From assembly GCF_000744225.1 (NCBI RefSeq), contig NZ_JQLN01000005.1:310001-374000 (forward strand): a stretch of 64,000 nucleotides of DNA, read 5' to 3'. This document shows, piece after piece, positions 12,864 to 21,182 of this stretch. Under the pieces are notes generated by a model. It ran no database searches. It saw only the letters and a program-made list of their open reading frames with translations, and was not told where the DNA came from. Made by a program: the position numbers and the translations under genes. Origin of the DNA: Kitasatospora mediocidica KCTC 9733 (lineage in GTDB: Bacteria > Actinomycetota > Actinomycetes > Streptomycetales > Streptomycetaceae). The number at the start of each line of letters is the position of its first letter. Within the stretch, counting starts at the first letter, position 1.

Positions 12864-14987
12864 GTGGCCCGCAGCGTGTACGTGACCGGGATCGACCGCG
12901 GCGACGGCCGACAGGCGGTGGAGCTCGGCGTGATGGAGCTGCTCACCCGTCAGGTGGACCGGGTCGGGGTGTTCCGGCCGCTGGTGCACGCCGCCGCGCC
13001 GGGTGAGCCGGGCACCGACCACGTGGTCGAACTGCTCCGGGCCCGCTACCGGCTGGAGCTGCCGGCCACCGATCTCTACGGCCTCACCTACGAGGAGGCG
13101 GCCGCGCTGCAGGCCGCGCAGGGGCAGGACGAGCTGGTCGGCACGCTCGTCGACCGGTTCCGCGCGGTAGAGCGCTCCTGCCAGGCGGTGCTGGTGCTCG
13201 GGACGGACTTCGCGGACACCAACATCCCCGACGAGCTGGCCTTCAACGCCCGGCTGGCCAACGAGTTCGGCGCCTGGGTGCTGCCGGTGGTCGGCGGTCA
13301 CGACCAGGAGCCGGCGACCGTGGTGGCCGAGGTCCGCAACGCCCACCGCGCCTACACCGACCTCGGCTGCTCGGCGCTGGCCATGGTCGCCAACCGGGTG
13401 GCGCCGGGCGCCAAGCAGCAGGTGCTGCGCGGGCTCGTCGGGAAGCTGCCGATCCCCGCCTACGTCCTGCCCGAGGAGCCCGCCCTCGCCGCGCCGACGG
13501 TCGCCCAGCTGGTCGAGGCGACCGCCGCCGAGGTGCTGCTCGGCGACGCGGCCGGACTGGCCCGGGACGTGCGCGGCTTCGTCTTCGGCGGCGCGATGCT
13601 GCCGTCCTTCCTCACCGCGCTGACCGAGGGCGCGCTGGTGGTCACCCCCGGGGACCGGGCCGACCTGCTGATCGGCTCGCTGGCCGCGCACTCGGCCGGC
13701 GCACCGCCGATCGCCGGCGTGCTGCTGACGCTCGGCCAGCACCCCGGCCCGAACGTCATGGCGCTGGCCGCCCGGCTCGCCCCCGGCACCCCGGTGGCCG
13801 TCGTCCCCGAGGGCAGCTGGCCGACCGCCGCGACCCTGACGCACCTGGAGGGCCGGCTCACCCCGGCCAGCCCGCGGAAGGCCGAAATCGCCCTCGGCCT
13901 GTTCGAACTGCACGTCGACACCGCCGAGTTGACCAGCCGGATCGAGCTGAGCCGGTCCGAGCGGGTGACCCCGATGATGTTCGAGCACGAGCTGTTGGAG
14001 CGGGCCCGCGCGCATCGGCAGCACGTGGTGCTGCCGGAGGGCACCGAGGAACGGGTGCTGCGGGCCGCCGAGATCCTGATGCGCCGCAACATCTGCGACC
14101 TCACGCTGCTCGGCGAGGTGGACGCGGTCCGCCGCAAGGCCGCGAGCCTGGGCATCGCGCTGCCGCAGGAGGACGCCGCCGACCGGTCCCGGCTCAGGAT
14201 CGTCGACCCGGCCACCAGCCCGCTGCGCCAGCGGTTCGCCGAGCTCTACGCCGAGTTGCGCGCGCACAAGGGGATGACCGTCGAACTGGCCCTGGACCTG
14301 GTCACCGACGTCAGCTACTTCGGCACCCTGATGGTCCAGGAGGGCATCGCCGACGGCATGGTCTCCGGCGCCGTGCACTCCACCGCGGCCACCATCCGTC
14401 CGGCGTTCGAGGTGATCAAGACCGCGCCGGGCGCGGCGATCGTCTCCTCGGTCTTCTTCATGTGCCTGGCGGACAAGGTGCTGGTCTACGGCGACTGCGC
14501 GGTCAACCCCGACCCGGACGCCCAGCAGCTGGCCGACATCGCGATCCAGTCCGCCGAGACGGCCGCGCAGTTCGGCGTCGAGCCGCGGATCGCGATGCTC
14601 TCCTACTCCACCGGCACCTCGGGCTCCGGCGCGGACGTGGACAAGGTGCGCAAGGCCACCGAGCTGGTCCGGGCGCTGCGCCCGGACCTGCTGGTGGACG
14701 GCCCGATCCAGTACGACGCGGCGGTGGACGCCCGGGTGGCGGCCACCAAACTGCCGGGCTCGGAGGTGGCCGGCCGGGCGACCGTGCTGATCTTCCCCGA
14801 CCTGAACACCGGCAACAACACCTACAAGGCCGTCCAGCGCTCGGCCGGCGCGGTGGCGGTCGGCCCGGTGCTGCAGGGCCTGCGCAAGCCCGTCAACGAC
14901 CTGTCCCGGGGCGCCCTGGTGCAGGACATCGTGAACACCGTGGCGATCACCGCCATCCAGTCCCAGCCCTCGAAGGAATCCGCATGA
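12864..14987 (+). CDS. pta: Phosphate acetyltransferase
   Basis: Pta converts acetyl-CoA and phosphate to acetyl phosphate and CoA. This is the long type (707 residues): an N-terminal P-loop-like AAA_26 domain starting VARSVYVTGID, a DRTGG regulatory domain in the middle (about residues 220-330), and the C-terminal catalytic PTA_PTB domain with GADVDKVRKATELVR and FPDLNTGNNTYKAVQRSAG. I chose GTG 12864 (GGAG eight bases before) rather than an in-frame codon at 12801, because the conserved protein starts here. The stop overlaps the ackA start (ATGA), so the two are translationally coupled. Confidence 0.95.
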   Translation: MARSVYVTGIDRGDGRQAVELGVMELLTRQVDRVGVFRPLVHAAAPGEPGTDHVVELLRARYRLELPATDLYGLTYEEAAALQAAQGQDELVGTLVDRFRAVERSCQAVLVLGTDFADTNIPDELAFNARLANEFGAWVLPVVGGHDQEPATVVAEVRNAHRAYTDLGCSALAMVANRVAPGAKQQVLRGLVGKLPIPAYVLPEEPALAAPTVAQLVEATAAEVLLGDAAGLARDVRGFVFGGAMLPSFLTALTEGALVVTPGDRADLLIGSLAAHSAGAPPIAGVLLTLGQHPGPNVMALAARLAPGTPVAVVPEGSWPTAATLTHLEGRLTPASPRKAEIALGLFELHVDTAELTSRIELSRSERVTPMMFEHELLERARAHRQHVVLPEGTEERVLRAAEILMRRNICDLTLLGEVDAVRRKAASLGIALPQEDAADRSRLRIVDPATSPLRQRFAELYAELRAHKGMTVELALDLVTDVSYFGTLMVQEGIADGMVSGAVHSTAATIRPAFEVIKTAPGAAIVSSVFFMCLADKVLVYGDCAVNPDPDAQQLADIAIQSAETAAQFGVEPRIAMLSYSTGTSGSGADVDKVRKATELVRALRPDLLVDGPIQYDAAVDARVAATKLPGSEVAGRATVLIFPDLNTGNNTYKAVQRSAGAVAVGPVLQGLRKPVNDLSRGALVQDIVNTVAITAIQSQPSKESA

Positions 14988-16189
14988 GCGAGGCGACCCG
15001 GGTGCTGGTGCTCAACGCCGGCTCCTCCTCGGTGAAGTATCAGCTGATCGACATGGTCGACGGCGAACGGCTGGCGGCCGGCCTGGTGGAGCGGATCGGC
15101 GAGAGCGAGGGGCGCCTGGTGCACTCCCCGCACGGCGGAGCGCGCCGCGAGTCGGCGCAGGCCTTCCCGGACCACTCCAGCGGCCTCAAGGCGATGGCCG
15201 AGGAGCTGGCCGCGGACGGCGTCGGACTGGACTCCCCCGAGCTCGCCGCGATCGGCCACCGGGTGGTGCACGGCGGGCGGCGGTTCACCGCGCCGACCGT
15301 GGTCACCGACGAGGTGCTGACCGAGATCCGCCGGCTGGTCCCGGTGGCGCCGCTGCACAATCCGGCCAACATCATCGGCATCGAGGTCGCCCGGGCGCTG
15401 CGCCCCGACCTGCCGCAGGTCGCCGTCTTCGACACCGCGTTCCACACCACCGTGCCCGAGTTCGCGGCCCGCTACGCGATCGACCGCACGGTCGCCGACG
15501 AGCACCGGGTGCGCCGCTACGGCTTCCACGGCACCTCGCACCAGTACGTCTCACGGGCCACCGCGCAGCTGCTCGGCAAGGACCCCGCCGAGGTCAACGT
15601 GATCGTGCTGCACCTGGGCAACGGCGCCTCGGCCTCGGCGGTGGCCGGCGGCGTCTGTGTGGACACCTCGATGGGCCTGACCCCGCTGGAGGGTCTGGTG
15701 ATGGGCACCCGGTCGGGCGACGTCGACCCGGGCGTGATCTTCCACCTGCACCGGGTGGGCGGCCTGAGCGTGGACGAGATCGACGACCTGCTGAACCGCC
15801 GCAGCGGCCTGCTGGGCCTGTGCGGCGACAACGACATGCGCGAGGTGCTGCGCCGCGCGGGAGAGGGCGACGCGGACGCGGAGCTGGCGTTCCAGGCGTA
15901 CGTGCACCGGCTGCGCAAGTACATCGGCGCCTACTACGCGGTGCTCGGGCGGGTGGACGCGATCGCCTTCACGGCCGGGGTCGGCGAGAACGCGGCGCCC
16001 GTGCGAGAGGCTGCGACCGCGGAGCTGGAGAGCCTGGGCATCGCCGTGGACCCCGAGCTGAACTCGGTCCGCTCCGGCGAGGCCCGGGTGATCTCGCCCG
16101 CGTACGCCCGGGTCACGGTCGCCGTGGTGCCCACCGACGAGGAGTTGGAGATCGCCCAGCAGGCCTTCGCGCTGGTCCGCAGGAGCTAG
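14984..16189 (+). CDS. ackA: Acetate kinase
   Basis: AckA (401 residues) moves the phosphate of acetyl phosphate to ADP, giving acetate and ATP, or the reverse for acetate uptake. Family motifs are NAGSSSVKYQ at the start, the phosphate-binding HLGNGASA, DTSMGLTPLEGLVMGTRSGD and TAGVGENA. ATG 14984 overlaps the pta stop by four bases, with AAGGA upstream. The operon is the usual pta-ackA pair, giving ATP by substrate-level phosphorylation at the overflow node next to pyruvate kinase. Confidence 0.97.
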   Translation: MSEATRVLVLNAGSSSVKYQLIDMVDGERLAAGLVERIGESEGRLVHSPHGGARRESAQAFPDHSSGLKAMAEELAADGVGLDSPELAAIGHRVVHGGRRFTAPTVVTDEVLTEIRRLVPVAPLHNPANIIGIEVARALRPDLPQVAVFDTAFHTTVPEFAARYAIDRTVADEHRVRRYGFHGTSHQYVSRATAQLLGKDPAEVNVIVLHLGNGASASAVAGGVCVDTSMGLTPLEGLVMGTRSGDVDPGVIFHLHRVGGLSVDEIDDLLNRRSGLLGLCGDNDMREVLRRAGEGDADAELAFQAYVHRLRKYIGAYYAVLGRVDAIAFTAGVGENAAPVREAATAELESLGIAVDPELNSVRSGEARVISPAYARVTVAVVPTDEELEIAQQAFALVRRS

Positions 16190-16239
16190 CGGCCCGGAAT
16201 CGGAGGTTCGTCCCAATCCCCGGGAATAACTCGTACGGA

Positions 16240-16245
16240 TAGGAT
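16240..16245 (+). promoter_or_regulatory. -10 box for leaderless pyk transcript
   Basis: TAGGAT ends seven bases before the pyk ATG at 16253, and no proper Shine-Dalgarno sequence lies in between. That spacing puts the transcription start on the start codon. No convincing -35 is seen. Confidence 0.45.
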
Positions 16246-16252
16246 CATCGAT

Positions 16253-17683
16253 ATGCGCCGAGCGAAAATTGTCTGCACCCTGGGTCCCGCGACGGACTCC
16301 TACGAACAGTTGAAGGCCATCGTCGAAGCGGGCATGAACGTCGCCCGTCTCAACATGAGCCACGGCTCCCCCGCGGAGCACGAGGAGCGGTACCGCAAGG
16401 TCCGCCAGGTGTCCGAGGACACCGGCCGCACCATCGGTGTGCTGGCCGACCTGCAGGGCCCCAAGATCCGTCTGGCGACCTTCGCCAACGGCCCGGTGAC
16501 CGTGGACAACGGCGACACGTTCACCATCACCACCGAAGACGTCCCCGGTGACCAGCACATCTGCGGCACCACCTACAAGGGCCTGCCCGGCGACGTGAAG
16601 CCCGGCGACCCGGTTCTGATCAACGACGGCGTCATCGCCCTGGAGGTCGTCAGCGTCGACGGCCCGCGGGTGAAGACCGTGGTCATCGAGGGCGGCGTGC
16701 TCTCGAACAACAAGGGCATCAACCTGCCGGGCGCCGCGGTCAACGTGCCCGCGCTCTCCGAGAAGGACAAGGACGACCTGCGCTTCGCGCTCCGTCTGGG
16801 CGTCGACATGGTCGCGCTCTCCTTCGTCCGCAACGCCGGCGACATCGACGACGTGCACAAGGTGATGGACGAGGTCGGCATCCGCGTCCCGGTCATCGCC
16901 AAGATCGAGAAGCCGCAGGCCGTCGAGGCGATGGAGGAGATCGTCCTCGCCTTCGACGCCATCATGGTGGCCCGTGGCGACCTCGCCGTGGAGTACCCGC
17001 TGGAGCGGGTGCCGCTGGTCCAGAAGCAGCTGATCACGCTGGCCCGGCGCAACGCCAAGCCGGTCATCGTCGCCACCCAGATGATGGAGTCGATGATCCA
17101 CGCCTCGCGGCCCACCCGCGCCGAGGCCTCGGACGTCGCCAACGCCATCCTGGACGGCGCCGACGCGGTCATGCTCTCCGCCGAGTCCAGCGTGGGCAAG
17201 TTCCCGGTCGAGACGGTCAAGACGATGAGCCGGATCTGTGAGACGGCCGAGGAGGAGCTGGTCCGCCAGGGCCTGCAGCCGCTCAACCCGGGCCGCAAGC
17301 CGCGCACCCAGGGCGGCTCGATCGCCCGCGCCGCCTGCGAGTTGGGCGACTTCCTGAACGCCGAGGCGCTGGTGGCCTTCACCAAGTCCGGTGACACCGC
17401 CCGCCGGCTCTCCCGCTACCGCTCGCCGATCCCGGTGATCGCGTTCACCCCGGACGTCGCGACCCGCAACCAGCTCGCGCTGAGCTGGGGCGTCGAGGCG
17501 TACGTGACCGAGCAGGTGGGCTCGACCGACGCGATGGTGCTCCAGGTCGACCAGGAGCTGCTGGCCCTGAAGCAGCTGAACGAGGGTGACACCGTGATCG
17601 TCACCGCCGGTTCGCCCCCTGGCGTGCCCGGCAACACCAACATGGTCCAGGTGCACCACCTGGGACAGCGCGCCGGTCGCTGA
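16253..17683 (+). CDS. pyk: Pyruvate kinase
   Basis: Turns phosphoenolpyruvate and ADP into pyruvate and ATP. At 476 residues it has the full A/B/C domain set: RRAKIVCTLGPA and NVARLNMSHG for substrate binding, a B domain around residues 70-165, KIEKPQAVEAMEEI with the catalytic Lys and acidic metal ligand, MVARGDLAVEYP, ATQMMESMI, and the C domain with FTKSGDTARRLSRYR. It is one of the two isozymes usual in streptomycetes and corresponds by position to SCO5423 (from memory). It follows ackA by 63 bases but seems to have its own promoter and a strong terminator behind it. Confidence 0.97.
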   Translation: MRRAKIVCTLGPATDSYEQLKAIVEAGMNVARLNMSHGSPAEHEERYRKVRQVSEDTGRTIGVLADLQGPKIRLATFANGPVTVDNGDTFTITTEDVPGDQHICGTTYKGLPGDVKPGDPVLINDGVIALEVVSVDGPRVKTVVIEGGVLSNNKGINLPGAAVNVPALSEKDKDDLRFALRLGVDMVALSFVRNAGDIDDVHKVMDEVGIRVPVIAKIEKPQAVEAMEEIVLAFDAIMVARGDLAVEYPLERVPLVQKQLITLARRNAKPVIVATQMMESMIHASRPTRAEASDVANAILDGADAVMLSAESSVGKFPVETVKTMSRICETAEEELVRQGLQPLNPGRKPRTQGGSIARAACELGDFLNAEALVAFTKSGDTARRLSRYRSPIPVIAFTPDVATRNQLALSWGVEAYVTEQVGSTDAMVLQVDQELLALKQLNEGDTVIVTAGSPPGVPGNTNMVQVHHLGQRAGR

Positions 17684-17693
17684 CCCGCACGAC

Positions 17694-17731
17694 GCGAGAG
17701 GGCCCCTGCCACGTGGCGGGGGCCCTCTCGC
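17694..17731. terminator. Strong hairpin terminator after pyk
   Basis: A 17-bp stem (17694-17710 with 17715-17731, one G-T wobble) closed by an ACGT tetraloop. It lies between the convergent ends of pyk and the secreted-protein gene at 17747, so it can serve both. Confidence 0.9.
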
Positions 17732-17746
17732 ATCGCTACCGGGGGA

Positions 17747-19159
17747 TCAACCGCCGTACGGCGTGTTGTCGTTGTAGAGCTGCATGCCGGGGATGTGCAG
17801 CGTGCCGCCGAACTGGCCGGCCTGGATCGCGGTCACCTTGGTCAGCGCCATGTCGATCGGGATCGGGATCGCGCCGATCAGGTTGTAGAGCCAGGTGGGC
17901 AGCGTGTCGGGGGTGATGGTGATCGCCCCGAGGTCGGGCAGCGGGATGCCGTAGAGCGAGGCGAGGTCGCCGCTCAGGCTCTCCACGTACATCACGATCG
18001 GACCCTGCCGCATGGTCGAGGTGCTGCCGGGGGCGCCCTTGACGTGGAAGGTCTCGGCGTGGCCGTTGATCGCGGTGTTCTCGATCGTCGACATGTCGAG
18101 ATTCTCGATGTCCACCGAGCTGACGGTGAACTTCAGCACCCGCTTGGTGGTGGTCGGGGTCTTCACCTCGTAGACGCCGCCGAAGACGGCGCCGTAGAGC
18201 GACAGCCGGCTGGTGCCGAGCGTCCAGTTCTGGTCGGGGACCACCTGGCCGGACTGCGCGGCCGCGGCGGCCACCCGGCTGGAGTCCACGGCGCAGTTCG
18301 GGGCGGCGTTGCCGGCCGCCAGCTCGTGGGCGGCGGCCGCGGGCGCGGCGGTGCCGGTCGGCAGCGGCGTGCCGGAGGCGGACGGCTGCGCGGTGTGCGA
18401 ACCGCCGGCGGCGGGCGCCGCGCTCGACGAGGACGGCCCGGCCGCCGGGGCGGACGAGGGCGCCGCGGCGGGCTGGGACGGCGCCGTGCTCGGGGCGGCG
18501 GACGACGGCTGCGCGCTGGGCGCCGCGCTCGGGGACGCACTCGGTGCGGCACTCGGCTGGGTCGGCGCGGACGTCGGCGTGTGGCCGGCCGGCGGCGGGG
18601 TGGGCGTCGCCTTCGGGGTCGCGGTGGGGGCGTTGGTGCTGTTCGGCGCGTCCGTGCTGTTCTGGTGGTTCGGGTCGAAGATCCCGGTGATGCCGTTGAT
18701 GATGCTGCCGATGACGTCCTGACCGTGATCCGGCTGGACGGCGGCGGCCTGGACCACCTGGGTCGCGGCGGCGGTCTTCTGCGCGGTGGTCGCGGTCGGG
18801 GCGACCTGCACCGGGGTGGTCGGCGTGACGAAGGCCGCGCTGACCGCCGTGCCACCCGCCGTGCCGGTGGTCGAGGCCCGGGTCGGGTCGGGGACGGGCG
18901 TGAGCTGGCTCTTGGGGACCGCGCTCACCGTGACCGGGGCGGTGTCCGGAGCGCTCGCGCAGGCCTTGCCGCTGGTGGTGGCGGCCGCGGCGAGGTTCGG
19001 GACGACGCTGCTGCTCATCAGCAGGGCGGTCGGCACGGCGGCGAGGGCCAGGAAGCGGGCGCGGTTGCGTCCGCTCACCCGCGGGGCCGCGTGCCGGGGA
19101 CCGCCCGTGCGGCGCTGGGCGGGAACACCTGCGGTCGGCTGCTCGTCCCCGCCGTTCAC
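17747..19159 (-). CDS. Secreted protein with long Pro/Ala/Ser/Thr-rich linker
   Basis: A 470-residue exported protein of unknown function. The start is GTG 19159, overlapping the stop of the DUF6114 gene (GTGA) with GGGGGA upstream. A long n-region (~35 residues) is followed by a hydrophobic stretch FLALAAVPTALLMSSSV and an Ala-rich cleavage region, typical of a Sec signal peptide. Roughly residues 120-290 are low complexity (Pro, Ala, Ser, Thr), as in wall-spanning linkers. The C-terminal ~170 residues form a folded part (YGAVFGGVYEVKTPTT, HAETFHVKGAPG, MYVESLSGDLASLYGIP). It lies in one operon with DUF6114 and DUF6230 genes, so it is probably a third partner at the cell surface. Confidence 0.8.
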   Translation of the reverse strand: MNGGDEQPTAGVPAQRRTGGPRHAAPRVSGRNRARFLALAAVPTALLMSSSVVPNLAAAATTSGKACASAPDTAPVTVSAVPKSQLTPVPDPTRASTTGTAGGTAVSAAFVTPTTPVQVAPTATTAQKTAAATQVVQAAAVQPDHGQDVIGSIINGITGIFDPNHQNSTDAPNSTNAPTATPKATPTPPPAGHTPTSAPTQPSAAPSASPSAAPSAQPSSAAPSTAPSQPAAAPSSAPAAGPSSSSAAPAAGGSHTAQPSASGTPLPTGTAAPAAAAHELAAGNAAPNCAVDSSRVAAAAAQSGQVVPDQNWTLGTSRLSLYGAVFGGVYEVKTPTTTKRVLKFTVSSVDIENLDMSTIENTAINGHAETFHVKGAPGSTSTMRQGPIVMYVESLSGDLASLYGIPLPDLGAITITPDTLPTWLYNLIGAIPIPIDMALTKVTAIQAGQFGGTLHIPGMQLYNDNTPYGG

Positions 19160-19746
19160 CGGAGGTCCCCCTGCTGCGGGGTCGGGCCGGTCTCCTCGAA
19201 CTGCGCGGGCGCGGCCTCGGGCGACTCGGCCTGGTACGGCACCACCTGGTAGCCGACCGGGTCCTCCTCGGTCGCGACGGTGAGGGCGACGGGCGCCTCC
19301 GCGGCGGTGCCCGGCTCGGACGCCGCGACGATCGCCGGCTCCTTCAGCGGGGCCCACGAGCAGAGCAGTCCGCCGGCGACCAGGCCCAGGATCAGCCCCA
19401 TCAGGAAGCCGCCCAGGTTGGAGACCGGGATGGAGATGAGCGCGAGGATGGTGACGCCCACGCCGCAGAACACCCGGACCAGCGGCTGGAACCACGCGCT
19501 GACGCCGAGCACCATCATCAGCAGGCCGATGATCAGCGATCCGGCCCCCGCGGTCGTCGACATCGCGACGGTCAGGCCGCCGAGCGTCAGGTGCGCGTAG
19601 GGGAAGTAGAGGATCGGCACGCCGGCGATCATGGCCAGCAGGCCGCCCCAGAACGGCCGGGTGCGGCGCCAGGCCCGGAACCGCAGCCGCAGTCTGGTGA
19701 AGCCGTCCGCAGGCTCGGGCCAAGCTTCGGCGGTTGCACTGGTCAC
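19156..19746 (-). CDS. DUF6114 family membrane protein
   Basis: A 196-residue membrane protein of unknown function. GTG 19746 has GAGGAG nearby. A short basic cytoplasmic N-terminus (LRLRFRAWRRTRPF) comes before four hydrophobic segments at about residues 35-150 (GGLLAMIAGVPILYFPYAHL, SLIIGLLMMVLGVSAWF, VFCGVGVTILALIS, GFLMGLILGLVAGGLL). An acidic, Pro-rich tail follows. Family assignment is by recall of the streptomycete DUF6230-DUF6114 gene pair. It lies 168 bases after the DUF6230 gene and overlaps the secreted-protein gene. Confidence 0.82.
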   Translation of the reverse strand: MTSATAEAWPEPADGFTRLRLRFRAWRRTRPFWGGLLAMIAGVPILYFPYAHLTLGGLTVAMSTTAGAGSLIIGLLMMVLGVSAWFQPLVRVFCGVGVTILALISIPVSNLGGFLMGLILGLVAGGLLCSWAPLKEPAIVAASEPGTAAEAPVALTVATEEDPVGYQVVPYQAESPEAAPAQFEETGPTPQQGDLR

Positions 19747-19914
19747 GATGGAACTCCTCGATGGTGATGTCCGAGGGCAAGAAGTCTTGGTTGTGCGGCG
19801 GGGGGCGGCTCGTACGCGCCACCCCCCGACCGCCCGGACCGGCTCTCGCCGGCCTCGGGCCGTCCCCACGGGTCATCGGGTCAGCTGGTGACCCGGTGGA
19901 CCGTCAGCGACGGC

Positions 19915-20559
19915 TCAGTAGCACTCGACGCCCGCGCCGGAACCCTGCTTGATGTTCAGGTTCAGGCCGTTCAGCACGAAGGTGCCCGCCGAGGTGGCGT
20001 ACGCCGTCTGCTGGACGTTGCTGAGCTCGGCCGCGTCGGCCGCCTGGGCGAAGCCCTGAGCGCCGGTGGGCAGGCCGTGGCCCATCTTGTCCTTCCAGCC
20101 CTGGGTGGCGGTGCCACCGAGGGTGGAGGCGTCCTGGCCGATGTTGATGTTGGTGAACGTCGCGTCGGCCTTCAGCTGGTTCAGGTCGATCAGCAGGTTG
20201 CTGGCCTGGACCGGCTTGGCCGCGTCCTGACCGGCGTTCAGCACCAGGGTCCACTTGCCGAGCGGGCCGAGGTCGGTGACCACGGACTGGCAGAGGTTCT
20301 GGATGGTGGCCTTGTCGAAGGCGGAGACGGCGACCACGTGCGGGGTGCCGTTGGTCTCCACGTCGACCGAGCCGAACTGGGCGAAGTTGGTGCCCTTGAG
20401 GTCAGAGGTGGTGACCTTGAAGCTCTGCCCGGAAACGCTGAACGAGGCGGCCAGCGCGCTGTCCGCGAGGCTGATGCCGATCGCGGCGGTGGCGGCGATG
20501 CTGGGCAGCATCACCAGGGCGAAGCGCTTCCAGCGGGTCTTGCCAAAAGTCTGGGACAT
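19915..20559 (-). CDS. DUF6230 family exported protein
   Basis: 214 residues. Starts at ATG 20559 with GGAGG upstream. A basic N-terminus and hydrophobic core (RFALVMLPSIAATAAIGISL) look like a signal peptide, after which come beta-rich sequences (SFSVSGQSFKVTTSDLKG) and a C-terminus ending GAGVECY. Members were once labelled 'cholesterol esterase', but I see no GxSxG nucleophile motif, so that label is not supported. It is the first gene of the three-gene minus-strand set with the DUF6114 membrane protein and the low-complexity secreted protein. Confidence 0.82.
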   Translation of the reverse strand: MSQTFGKTRWKRFALVMLPSIAATAAIGISLADSALAASFSVSGQSFKVTTSDLKGTNFAQFGSVDVETNGTPHVVAVSAFDKATIQNLCQSVVTDLGPLGKWTLVLNAGQDAAKPVQASNLLIDLNQLKADATFTNINIGQDASTLGGTATQGWKDKMGHGLPTGAQGFAQAADAAELSNVQQTAYATSAGTFVLNGLNLNIKQGSGAGVECY

Positions 20560-21182
20560 GCGTGTCCTCCTTCTCGGACGTACATCTCCGGGCAGGTCCG
20601 GCGCAGGGAGCGCTGGTCCCGTCCTGGGATGGGAGACGAACTACGTCCTCGGTAACGGAGAGCGCCATCGCGGGCAGAGCCGAACGACCGGCGATCACCC
20701 CCGAGCGACAACCAAACGGCCGCGCGGGGTGCGCGACCGGAGGAAGCACAGGATCCGCCGTGGGCTGCGGATACCCCCCTGTCCTCCCAACCGCCGGACG
20801 AATCCGACGACTACCCGGTGGGGATCCCGCACCGCACATGTCCGACTGACTGCCGGGGAGTGAAGTGAGGGACCAGGCGTGGCCGATCGTGCTGGAATCC
20901 AGGCCGAAGCACAAGAGGTGCATTACTGACGGGTAATCCAACAGCCGAGGGTGTCGATCATGAAGTGACCATGACATCGACCCAGAGTGATGAGATGCGG
21001 CGTTGGCACCAGCGAAATCCCGTGGAAACACGATGGAAACACCCGCGGGTGGTCACCTGAGGTGACCACCCGCGGGTGGTGTCAAGATTTGATAAACCTC
21101 AGCGGATTCACCAGATTGTCGCCAAATCTCCGACGACACCGCAGGTCATCTACCGTGCCATCAAGCGCCTGTCGACGGCGTC
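20560..21182. other. 623-base intergenic region upstream of DUF6230 gene
   Basis: No gene is supported. It carries the terminator at 21040-21078 and, presumably, the DUF6230 promoter. One candidate operator stands out: ATTAC-N6-GTAAT at 20922-20937 (spacer TGACGG). The part from 20935 to 21000 is relatively A/T-rich (ATGAAGTGACCATGACATCG) and could hold the promoter. Confidence 0.5.
21040..21078 (-). terminator. 18-bp stem terminator after the thioredoxin-like gene
   Basis: A perfect 18-bp stem (21040-21057 with 21061-21078) with a TGA loop; arms start CACCCGCGGGTGGTCACC. It lies 105 bases past the stop of the thioredoxin-TPR gene. Confidence 0.85.

Noticed and set aside
20400..20560. Cholesterol esterase activity for the DUF6230 protein
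   Set aside because: No GxSxG nucleophile or other esterase motif is present; the name is a historical label.
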